Shown: positions 57,901 to 64,000 of the stretch, one piece after another | How positions within the stretch are numbered: position 1 is the stretch's first letter | Layout: every line of letters starts with the position of its first letter | From: Leptomonas pyrrhocoris | Lineage: Eukaryota > Euglenozoa > Kinetoplastea > Trypanosomatida > Trypanosomatidae | Direction: 5' to 3' | Assembly (NCBI RefSeq): GCF_001293395.1 | Contig: NW_015438392.1 | Coordinates: 62,001 to 126,000 of the forward strand | DNA: 64,000 nt | Translations under genes and position numbers: made by a program | The notes under the pieces: generated by a model | The model's database searches: none | What the model was told of the DNA's origin: nothing | What the model saw: only the letters and a program-made list of their open reading frames with translations

Positions 57901-58481
57901 GCGGCTGCTGCCGACGCCCCGACTGTCCCGCTGGCCCTGCTTGATGCACTCGCTGAGAGGGTGTGTTGACGCTGCCATCGACAGCGCTGGCGCAGCGCGG
58001 ACCACTCCCGCACCGCGTCGCGCAGTTGCAGCACCCGCCGCTGCTCTTTTATAGCTGTGTCGAGAGGCGGTGTTGCCACCACATTTGCTTCCTCGTCCGT
58101 CGTTCTTCCTCCGGTCGAGTGCGGTGCCGCTGTGGCGTCCTCCAGCGGCACGGGTGACGAAAGCTGCGGCGGAGGAGGTGCCGCCGCCGCCCCAGCCGCC
58201 GATGCTCGGCGCCGCGGTGTGCGTGCTTTCGCCGTGGTGGCCGTCGTTTTCTTCTTACTATTATTGCTCCTCCTTGTTGCGGCGGCACAGCAGTGCGCCG
58301 AGGTACGCAGCGCGCCGTTGGGTCCGTGAAAGGCACGTGCCGTCGTGCCAACGACACAAGGTGAAGCCGTAGATGACGCAGCTGCCTGTGCGGTGGCGGA
58401 GACGGTAGCGAGGGCGGGGTGCAAGACCCGGCGCATGAGCTGCGCCGCCGCCGCGGGGGCGACGGAGAGTCGCGCCGACAT
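51975..58481 (-). CDS. 2168-residue probable mitochondrial helical-repeat protein
   Basis: It starts at ATG 58479-58481 (MSARLSVAPAAAAQLMRRVL). The first ~70 residues lack acids and are rich in Ala, Arg and Ser, with a typical cleavage-like RAFHG, so mitochondrial import is likely. A basic disordered linker follows. The remainder is mainly alpha-helical with Leu/Ala/Val-rich units of roughly 35-40 residues, most evident in the C-terminal third (for example LVSLASTALAILHCLRDCFP and ELANVTCLLLVCGLRSSALL). This pattern suits an alpha-solenoid such as the octo- or heptatricopeptide-like proteins used in trypanosomatid mitochondrial RNA processing and ribosome assembly. I could not point to a RAP or PPR signature, so the role is inferred. 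Low-complexity linkers near 770 and 1900 interrupt it. Confidence 0.88.
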   Translation of the reverse strand: MSARLSVAPAAAAQLMRRVLHPALATVSATAQAAASSTASPCVVGTTARAFHGPNGALRTSAHCCAAATRRSNNSKKKTTATTAKARTPRRRASAAGAAAAPPPPQLSSPVPLEDATAAPHSTGGRTTDEEANVVATPPLDTAIKEQRRVLQLRDAVREWSALRQRCRWQRQHTLSASASSRASGTVGASAAAAAATTSESSSLASAPALPSRATSPSLHGSRPLETGSSSSNNSANAEVHMEERAVLMSTVAKEAKTYPQLSALFYPHGHSSATRSTVVDDTPPGAAAAAAPLERAVWEVSDVSSLMGAEADTVALLTLLRVHFHVAQQSEEGARLHNVLWDAFVRGLQQRISREATAATARTAVAQVLHVLVAVYRDQLALGVTTVGPLHDSTKAKKGNPNAKRKTNLRKVMQQRKQTEEAAAVHARVARVLEALVSPLYELDQLISAESGSAAASVSTNDVSREAEYGAASTLVMLAALSAVAEEAAALLSRSSSPQDAPHMHSFLNSTRPKWRKWRDASLSRLFTHFEDQRTKGEESAAAAAGSFVDVLRCLRWTEELEVVLRVSTLGKVEALCQRALLQTCRTAAAAAANNSNSSSGHLFEYLCTPSVAAELNRLSPDRVTYAQAFTDLCTVAAAYLQQRPDRISSLVNTQESEHHTAAARIGLNRQLPPRPPLRCPVVQLLYAMLCSGFAAASLLTSELCLSLSPRDTADVVRAADLFSLSCGTAPLPVRTRGVLVDQVVGLLTQCRKDGHRVVVSSTDAADGDGGSNASLAARRRDGAAASSGGAPGAGGAFSSGAVPSSTSAARRSGRGRGRGSRSSSTTSNSWNAQISGASDENAVAAAAMTSSPSHMPSAATVAAGSVLTPAVYRTHVNYALYVSVEAIVECVVRGDVSAVEAIAHALLPLLQQEGREAALTEGLECIWATLRDRLTELGSNDLATAASYPAATAKTAGVTSPSHQQTTPAMEEALALLSTLFLAHMTESAMRMLTGASLASASAAANTGLRDGAFAGGGGARVAPLDHRTAAPLRSQTLIDMALRLTTVAVLCGVPAGTVAQLTTLHNTLLKSQGRAAEMAASYGKTAADASGGSASSVAAPVGEAFAVVERLERLLTDLTRQALPWTRHPSSTHVRSSGAAVQQVLGVYIASTAAVVRGVTQSVTAANIETGDHGASPPHVNVSAPYRHYLLTVVHLLYRLSTEFPVETEPATLRQFRIDVLDPALTAALLAAPTTAAAGKKKNRRSATSDDERSRGTPEPVLQMPLTTLTEVIVVMCVPESVQHVSSSLMCGVVTAVEQHLKARKQRQQEQLQEHAAGTDSPHVVDTVSGVLAMQLLSSAAAVCLRADDTLTAMLLQLLDQLSPLLSLWQATTVLERLHATGAPLFAPAVRVLIERLVTALHDNTDGSATPPSQLPSHDKEKPTKKERISAGQQIRMLHSLSGLQRTADVAVAEQRWSPGEDVDVAALLRLLHAVPYAPLLRSLVQPSLLQHHPYSVGECGCMVEVVAHLLQRMDVEEAEAEENDTSTPLRRWTADERDALRLIPRTLAMQVLQAVQLSFPRQDVPLLLRGYAALTSEPHLQRQMLGAFISRTIRAAPVMTPVEIVECVEAYCVGGVFHEQLYGVLLGRAADMGRRLTLELSVRLLRCGTLAGHASVRTVCVTAVQPIFSSQVRGLLQSDPRMLVSLASTALAILHCLRDCFPHDDIGAAVLTNVARYHHDASLSVVKAALELIEKRGSVDYDVTHVLARHCTEAVLPTCTAAELANVTCLLLVCGLRSSALLEVVYRRLGDVVAAMSGGSLAKLAQGLLRASVEVDTAAVQLMCERVVVLTTASTHPTGAAEGVGNEGGEEAPLKTSDRCRSLKTKGRTSRSPPRAAEDNGGGNSMEGTSRSTTPPPAATASASAASPAPLTLHHVCAFLRLSRSVGRRLTVTAMETVDVLLRYTQNRIAADVAAMSAAAQATTHSTDAADLDETRSLEDDKTAAAAAPPPLPPPLPVLEGVHPQEVEEVLRACIDLSSTPKVFFPLVRSLADYMAFLLQQAAAEDESAERPAVLATTVARNRAAKQRRTRGSMLTPSGVGATAAAALAWQSDLILLVDLCSLFVRLGEAGHPVVKTLFSVLYERRGTLLQRALLLKTTKQSLELAGRAVHPELYKLVVDEEIA

Positions 58482-59161
58482 CTCCGTACCGTGTTGGCCA
58501 ATTTGGTTCAGCGGCGCTGCTGCTCAACACAGAGAGATTGCCGTATTGTGGGAAAGCGGCGCGGAGTGAAAACGGCAGATGACGCAGAATGGATGTGTGC
58601 AGCAAAATTGTAGTCGATGATCTCTTCCAGCGCCCTTTCTTGGTGGTTTCTGCGAGGTGAGAGTTACGACCGCAGCAGCAAACAGCGGGCGCACAGATGG
58701 AGAACGAAGACCATGCGAGGGCGGACAACGCGAGAGGAGACGGAGAAGAGCAAAAAAAGAAGGCATTGAGGAGGGGGAGGGGGGGGGAACCGGGAGCACG
58801 GCTGTGTCGTTGTTGATGAACGCGTGGGAGGCCCCGCTCCGCTGCGGTTTGTCTTGAACACCGTTCCTGTCGTCAGGCCGGCAAGCGAACCGGTGCAGCA
58901 GAATGAAAAGGAGGCGGCGGACGAGAACGTGGGAAGAACGCCCGACAGCACACGAAGCACGAGGAGCAAGAGAGGAAACAAACAAAACCAACACCGCCTT
59001 CGTCTGCCCTGCTACAAATAGAGAGGTAAATTAATGAATGAATGAATGAACCACGCACGTCGCAACCGACACCCGCACCAAACGCATCTTGCTGCTGCTT
59101 CGTCGCTTTCGCCTGGCAGCCACGCCGCGGTGGAGCGCGCGGAAGCACTCCCCGCCCCGTC
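58482..59161. other. Intergenic region
   Basis: This is the 3' UTR of the phosphatase gene and 5' flank of the 2168-residue gene. It contains a G/A-rich plus-strand block at about 58735-58790, probably the polypyrimidine tract for trans-splicing, and ATGA repeats at 59033-59050. No gene was seen. Confidence 0.6.
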
Positions 59162-61396
59162 TCAATACAGCTTCCCAAGCCGCAGAATGGAGCGCACGTC
59201 GGGGACCACCAGGAGACACTCCAGCATCGGCAACAGCGCCAACAGCACCTCATCTTCTTCCGGACCGTCGTTCGCGGCGCCGTCGTCCCCCATCAGTAAC
59301 ACCTCCTCCGCCGGTGTCGTCGGCTCCCTCGCAGGGCCGCCGCTGCTCGCCGACTTCGTGCGCGCGTCGTCCGGCACGGCGGCGGCCGCCGTGTTCGGCG
59401 ATGCCGCCTCCTTCACCTCCCCTTGTGGATCGCTACGCGGCGTATCCGTGTCGCGCGCCGCTCCGCGCGTCGGGTGCGCCGCCGCCGCTACGGCGGTCTT
59501 CTCGCTCGCGGATCCCTTCGTCAGTGACGGGATGAACGGCGAGACGATGAGGGCGTTTTCGGGGTTGACGAGCGTGCACTCCTCCGAGTTGTCGATCAGC
59601 ACGAGCAGCTCTGGCGGGACCTTCAGTATACGCAGGTCCTTCAGCAACACCTTGGCGTGCTCGTTGATGAGGGACTTCTCGAGAACAGGCAAGTCTTCCG
59701 CTGTCGCCGCGACAGCGGTGTTCGTGTTGCCGCCGCTGCTGATGCTGCTGTTCGTGCTGCTGCTGCTGCTGCTTCGTGCGGTGTTCCCCACAGTCAACAG
59801 CCCGCCAGAGGAGGCGAAGCTGCACGTCGTCGTCGTCGTCGCCTTCTGAGTGGCGGTCGCGTCTGCGCTTTCCGCTCCGCTGCTGCTGCTCACTCCACCG
59901 GTGCCTCCGCCGCCGGCGCTGTCGTTGTCCGTGCTCGTCGTGGACCCGCTGCCACTGGCATCGTCGTGCTGCTCGCTGGGACTGGGGTTGAAGTCCCCCA
60001 CCGCCCCTTCCCGTGCACCTGCCCCGACGCGGTCGTTGCTGCTCTGTCGACCAGCGGAGTCCGACGACGCCCCCCGCTTGCCCACTGCGGCGCACATCAC
60101 GCGCAGCATACGCCGCGACACGAGTCGGCAGTCCTGTCGGTAGTAGCGCAGCTTCAGCAGGTGATCGGGATCGATGCGTTGCAGAATCGTGTCTGCGTAC
60201 GGCTTCGACGCGGAGGTGAAGAGGACGAGGTTGAAGAGCTTCGCCGCGGTGGCCAGGAAGAGACGGGCGTAGGGGCGCACCCAGACATGGAAGAGCTCCG
60301 CGCCGGACACGGTCGGGATCACCTCGGAGAACGTCGGCGGGCCCGCCATGTTCGCCGTGGTCGTCGACACATAACAGAGCGTCTCGTCCAAGTCCATGAC
60401 GAGCACCTTCTGCCGCGTCGCGGGGTAACTCAGCACGTGGTGGGCCGTGATGGAGGCGATGAGGTGCGGTGCGACGCGCGAGTTGGAGAAGTCGAGGTGC
60501 CGGCTGCTGACGCGCTGGTAGACGACCGACGAGGCCTGACGGTAACGCGTCGTGTGGCCGCTGCGGCGCCGCAGCGTGCTCGACGTTGCGCTGGAGTTCG
60601 AGCTGCTGTACTCATCGGTCGAGGGGTCGCCAACGCCGCCGCCCGCGACGCCGCCGCCAGCGTTGTGGCCCGTTCGCAGAAAGTGCGGCGGCCACTGCGG
60701 CTCGGGGTGCCGCGTCGGCATCGTGGAGACGGTCGGCTGCTGGATCGGCCCGATGACGATGCTCACCAGCTGATGCAGGCTACGCGAGACGCAGAGGGGG
60801 TGGTGCGGTGGAATCAGCAGGCGACTGCGCAGGGCCGGCAGCCACTCCTCCACCTCGCCCTTCCTCCCCAGCAAAAGCCGGCGTTGAATGAGAGGCGCAG
60901 GACTGACGGAGCCGTCGTCGCCATCGTCGTCGTCGGCCGCGGCGCCGGTGCTGCCGCTGGTGCAGCCTTCGCGACGCCTTTCCTCGTCGGAGAGTCCGCG
61001 CACGGAGGGGCGCTGCCGCCCCGGCGGGAACTCCGCCTCGCTGTCGGCGTCGTTCTCCTCCTCGCTGCCGGCGCGGTAGCTGCAGTGGAGCAGCGGCGGC
61101 GGCGACGCGACTCCCCGCGGGCCCAACGGCAGCGTGGAGGGAGTTTTGCGGCCGGCGGCGGTCGATCCCGCCGCAGCGGTAACCGCAGTCCGCTGCGCCT
61201 CCAACGCGGAGCGGGAGAGTGGGAAGCCGCGGTGACTGCGCCCGCTGAGGAAGCAGACGAGCACCTTAAGCGTCTCCCGCAGGTGGGTCGCCGCCTCCCA
61301 GCCGTCCGTGGCGAGGTTGGCGATGGAGAGGAGAACGTACGGGAGCACGACGGCGTCCCACACACCGCGGAGGAAGCGGAAGAAGTCGTAGAGCAT
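59162..61396 (-). CDS. Dullard/SCP-like (NIF-type) HAD phosphatase with a large insertion in the catalytic domain
   Basis: 744 residues from ATG 61394-61396. Enzymes of this family remove phosphate from Ser/Thr residues through an aspartyl-phosphate; Dullard members sit on the ER/nuclear membrane and act on lipin. The nucleophile motif DLDET is at 335-339 (D335 and D337), followed by VRPYARLFL, the LVLFTSAS motif, and the second acidic motif LIDNSEE (D602, N603). An N-terminal hydrophobic helix (about 16-30) fits membrane anchoring as in Dullard, whose normal length is about 245. The extra length is a disordered region (about 60-300) and, unusually, about 130 low-complexity residues (435-563) inside the HAD fold, between YYRQDC and the helix carrying LLKDLRIL. 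The substrate is unknown. Confidence 0.9.
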   Translation of the reverse strand: MLYDFFRFLRGVWDAVVLPYVLLSIANLATDGWEAATHLRETLKVLVCFLSGRSHRGFPLSRSALEAQRTAVTAAAGSTAAGRKTPSTLPLGPRGVASPPPLLHCSYRAGSEEENDADSEAEFPPGRQRPSVRGLSDEERRREGCTSGSTGAAADDDDGDDGSVSPAPLIQRRLLLGRKGEVEEWLPALRSRLLIPPHHPLCVSRSLHQLVSIVIGPIQQPTVSTMPTRHPEPQWPPHFLRTGHNAGGGVAGGGVGDPSTDEYSSSNSSATSSTLRRRSGHTTRYRQASSVVYQRVSSRHLDFSNSRVAPHLIASITAHHVLSYPATRQKVLVMDLDETLCYVSTTTANMAGPPTFSEVIPTVSGAELFHVWVRPYARLFLATAAKLFNLVLFTSASKPYADTILQRIDPDHLLKLRYYRQDCRLVSRRMLRVMCAAVGKRGASSDSAGRQSSNDRVGAGAREGAVGDFNPSPSEQHDDASGSGSTTSTDNDSAGGGGTGGVSSSSGAESADATATQKATTTTTCSFASSGGLLTVGNTARSSSSSSTNSSISSGGNTNTAVAATAEDLPVLEKSLINEHAKVLLKDLRILKVPPELLVLIDNSEECTLVNPENALIVSPFIPSLTKGSASEKTAVAAAAHPTRGAARDTDTPRSDPQGEVKEAASPNTAAAAVPDDARTKSASSGGPAREPTTPAEEVLLMGDDGAANDGPEEDEVLLALLPMLECLLVVPDVRSILRLGKLY

Positions 61397-62459
61397 CGAA
61401 TGGAATTACTGCCTGTTGTGTGTATAAAACCAAGGAGGAGAAGAGAGATTCAGCACGCGCGGCGCGCGGCCCACGCGATGCAGCGCACGTGAGCCACAAA
61501 AAGGACGGCAGCGACAACGCGAGACCTTTCCCACCCGCTTTCACCGCGTTCTCCCCTGCACTTTACGGTTTTCTGTTCTCACGTACGAAGAGGCACGCAG
61601 CAATGGCCGCGCTACGCAGACATCTACACGTGTCAGCGAAAGCAGTCATCACAGCAGAGACGGACGAGGAGAGTGGTGGCAAAATGAAAAGGAAGCGTGA
61701 CACATTCATGGCAGGGTGTGTGTTCGGTGGCGCGAGCGCGTCACACACGAGCTCCTCTCATCACAACGAGCCCTGTGAGAAGCCGAACGGGCTTCATTAG
61801 AAAGCGTTACTGCTCATTATCGAAGAACTCGCTTATGCGGGGTGAGGATGGAGAATCACATCCCCATCACATCAACAGCTAGACGAGGAAGCTGAATTCG
61901 CAGCACCCACAGGCTGCACTCGCCGCACACACACGCCGTGTGCTGCCTCGCGCAACCCCGGCAGCAACGTCTCCTTTCATTCTTGCTATCAGCTGTTTGC
62001 TTCTTGGTGTTACCATGAGGGGTGCGTGCACACACACGCACTCACACCAACACAAAAACATGTGGTGCTTAGTTACCTACGATTACTTCACCATTACCCG
62101 TCCCCCGTCGCCGGTGCAGGTCATCTCTCCGTGCATCCGTTGAAGGGGCGTATTAAGCGTCGCCTGAAAGAAAACACTCGAGGACAAAAACAAACTGTAA
62201 AGGAACGAAATACTTATATATTTACTAAAAGAGATTCAGCAGCGGAGCTCAACGCAACGACGGGGCGTGAGTGAGGCGTGACGGGAGTGTGCCGCGGAAC
62301 CCGGCGCCCCTCAAAATGGCGTACATCACCACCAGTTCCTTTCCTTCTTCAGTCTCTCCCGTCTGCACGCGCCCACGCGGTGCGAGAACAAGTATCAGAC
62401 AAACACACAGACACTCAATGCAGACGCCCCACTGCGTGAATGCATTGGCTTTCTTGATC
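61397..62459. other. Intergenic region
   Basis: This is the 3' UTR of the Brix-domain gene and the phosphatase leader. The sequence is mixed and less repetitive than other spacers, with a few short CA runs (about 61926-61935 and 62030-62040). Small ORFs in both directions show no domain or coding-like composition. Confidence 0.6.
61409..61451 (-). promoter_or_regulatory. Probable spliced-leader acceptor of the phosphatase gene
   Basis: On the coding strand the C/T run 61451-61432 is followed by AG at 61413-61414 (ACACAACAG) and another at 61409-61410. The 5' UTR would be 12-16 bases, very short; a site further upstream cannot be excluded. Confidence 0.45.
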
Positions 62460-63572
62460 TCACTCCGCGTCCCCGGCGTACCCGTCAGCGTCGCCGCCTG
62501 CCACCTCAAACGGGTTGCTCTGCTGCGCCTCCGCTGCCGCTGCACGGCGCTGCTGCTTCTGCTCGATCTTCTCCTCCCGCCGCTGCCGCTTCCGCTGCAC
62601 GTTCTCGTCCTGCACCGCTCGCCGCTTCGCCTTTTCCGTCTTGCGGGCCCGCACCTTGGACGCGTTCTCCTGCACCTGCCGCAGCGTCTTCTTCTCGGTG
62701 CGGTGGAAGATAACTTCACCCCCAGCAAACCCGTTCTCCACCTTCTCCAACTCGAGCGTCATGCGAGGCCCGATCTCCTGGAGCTTCACGCGGCACTGCT
62801 CGCGGTGGTGGCGGAAGGGCTGTACGAGCGGCACCTCCTCGCCCTCGCCATCCGTGTCCGACCATGCGTCCTCGCGGTCGAGCACCTGATCGATGCTCTC
62901 CAGCGTGCCAAGCTTTGTCGGCCGCCGATTTTCCAGGAGCTTCTTCACCGTCTTGGTGACGCCGACGGTGCGGGCGTTCACGTAGTAGTGGCGGACCTCG
63001 ACCACGTGCTCCACGTGGTCGTAGTGGAAAAGGCAGACGCGCTGGATCTCGCTGTTCTGGATTGTCTGCACGTTCAGCGACGGGAAGAGGGCCTTGAAGG
63101 TGGCGGCCAAGAGGGGCACCTCCGCCCGCTGCGCCACATCAGGGTGGCTGAAGTTGTTTAGCACCACGATCGGCGCGACATCCCACGCGGCGCGGTCCAG
63201 CGCGGCCGGCCGTCGCTGCTTCGCTATGATCTCCTTGTGCAGCGTGAAGCTCAGCACACGGAAGGACAGGGTGGGCCCGTTGAAGAAGCGCATGATGCGC
63301 AGCGAGGTGCCGTGCGAGGGGGCGGTGAAGAGCTGCAAATGCGAGACGCTGAAGGTGGCAGCGACGGAAAGGAAGTCTTTTAAGGATTTGTTTTTGCCGT
63401 GCAGCTTCTTGCTGCTCCACGGAAGGAAGACGTTACGCCACTCGTGCATGAGGGCACGCACGGCGGCGCCGACGTCGCCGCGGTAGATGATGATGGACTT
63501 GGGGGTGCTCTTGTCGGCCTCGGTGGTGTCCAGCTTACCGGGCATCTCGCCCTTCTTTTCGGGTCTGCCCAT
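62460..63572 (-). CDS. PPAN: SSF1/Peter Pan Brix-domain protein (60S ribosome biogenesis)
   Basis: 370 residues from ATG 63570-63572 (MGRPEKKGEMPGKL). The frame is open 108 codons further up, but that extension lies across the polypyrimidine tract and splice acceptor and is rejected. The Brix domain spans about 27-290: SIIIYRGDVG at its start, MRFFNGPTLSFRV (94-106), APIVVLNNF (133-141), an FPSLNVQTIQNSEIQRV strand region (163-179), and the diagnostic IGPRMTLELEKVENG followed by GEVIFH (267-290). The C-terminal 75 residues are Lys/Arg/Gln-rich, as in the family. SSF1/PPAN works in the nucleolus in large-subunit pre-rRNA processing with other Brix proteins. Length matches the compact protist forms. 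Confidence 0.93.
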   Translation of the reverse strand: MGRPEKKGEMPGKLDTTEADKSTPKSIIIYRGDVGAAVRALMHEWRNVFLPWSSKKLHGKNKSLKDFLSVAATFSVSHLQLFTAPSHGTSLRIMRFFNGPTLSFRVLSFTLHKEIIAKQRRPAALDRAAWDVAPIVVLNNFSHPDVAQRAEVPLLAATFKALFPSLNVQTIQNSEIQRVCLFHYDHVEHVVEVRHYYVNARTVGVTKTVKKLLENRRPTKLGTLESIDQVLDREDAWSDTDGEGEEVPLVQPFRHHREQCRVKLQEIGPRMTLELEKVENGFAGGEVIFHRTEKKTLRQVQENASKVRARKTEKAKRRAVQDENVQRKRQRREEKIEQKQQRRAAAAEAQQSNPFEVAGGDADGYAGDAE

Positions 63573-64000
63573 GGCGAGTTCCCGTGGGTACGCGCCAAGA
63601 TTATTAATACTACTGTTCTTCAATGCACACAGGAGTTCCGATTCTTCTCTCTTCTCCCTGTGCCTGCACCCTGCCGTCTGCTCCGCTGGAGAAGTGGGGA
63701 GGGGGGGGGGGCGTACAAGCAAAAAGTTACGGGGAGGCAGCGGATCAATGAAGGCCGCTTTTGACAGAGGCGACCTGCGACGGTGATCGATGCGAGCGAA
63801 GCAACGCAAAGGAAAGAAACGGGTGGAAGAGAGGCGTAGAGGTGGAGTGGGGCGTCGCCGAAGTGGAGTCGCAGCGAGACGCGTAGAGGTGAGCAAAGCC
63901 CAGCGCTTTCACGACGGCGGAGGCGGCTGCGTAGTCGAAAACAAAGAAGATCGGCAGAAGAGGAACGGCACGACCTTCGAGTACATGCGGAGAGAGCGAG
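63573..64000. other. 5' flank of the Brix-domain gene to the window edge
   Basis: Besides the splice signal there is a CT-rich plus-strand patch (63630-63670) inside the predicted 5' UTR and purine-rich sequence at 63795-63845. The next upstream gene must lie beyond 64000. Confidence 0.6.
63686..63711 (-). promoter_or_regulatory. Spliced-leader acceptor of the Brix-domain gene
   Basis: The coding strand reads a C11 run, then TCCCCACTTCTCCAG with the AG at 63686-63687, 113 bases before the ATG at 63572. This placement rules out the longer N-terminal extension. Confidence 0.6.

Noticed and set aside
59657-61492. 611-codon plus-strand ORF
   Set aside because: It is antisense to the phosphatase with complete HAD motifs, and its Arg/Gly-rich shadow sequence has no domain.
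63573-63896. 108-codon N-terminal extension of the Brix-domain protein
   Set aside because: It crosses a strong polypyrimidine tract and AG acceptor (63686-63711); the family start MGRPEKKG at 63572 fits.
1-64000. CRISPR arrays, bacterial operons or transferred bacterial genes
   Set aside because: There are no spaced direct repeats, Shine-Dalgarno arrangement or prokaryotic protein families; every recognised family is eukaryotic.

Overview
The window looks like nuclear chromosomal DNA from a trypanosomatid (kinetoplastid flagellate), most likely a GC-rich Leishmania/Crithidia-type lineage; the species cannot be named from sequence alone. The reasons are intronless and often very long genes all on one strand, GC-rich third codon positions, Ala/Ser/Pro/Gln-rich proteins, intergenic spaces of 0.5-4 kb packed with polypyrimidine tracts (on the coding strand) and (CA)n/(GT)n microsatellites, and recognisable eukaryotic families. 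No bacterial operon signals, introns, tRNA or rRNA genes were seen.

All 13 credible protein genes are on the minus strand, so transcription runs from 64000 towards 1 as one segment of a polycistronic unit, with no strand switch. In transcription order they are: an SSF1/Peter Pan Brix-domain ribosome biogenesis factor (62460-63572); a Dullard/SCP-type phosphatase (59162-61396); a 2168-residue probable mitochondrial helical protein (51975-58481); a leucine-rich-repeat protein with polyQ (46462-50982); an unidentified helical protein (40836-45635); a 2758-residue disordered protein with a helical core (32056-40332); a C6H2 zinc-finger protein (28300-31296); a probable mitochondrial protein (26364-27599); a Ser/Pro/Ala-rich protein (23209-25596); a CDP-alcohol phosphotransferase of the choline/ethanolamine Kennedy pathway (17243-19027); a 3134-residue disordered and coiled-coil protein (6806-16210); a four-pass membrane protein (2510-6034); and the 5' part of an unknown gene leaving the window at position 1.

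Nothing ties the genes into one pathway. As is usual for such units, neighbours are unrelated and expression should depend on trans-splicing, polyadenylation and UTRs. Where the signal is clear, I list the polypyrimidine tract and AG that probably receive the spliced leader. Two genes have a (CA)n tract immediately upstream of the start codon.

The main unexplained stretch is the 4.2-kb gene-free interval 19028-23208. It contains a GC-rich island (about 20100-20320) with strong potential RNA structure, better paired if read from the plus strand and followed there by T-runs. It is the best candidate for an undescribed element, either a structured noncoding RNA or a retroposon remnant.
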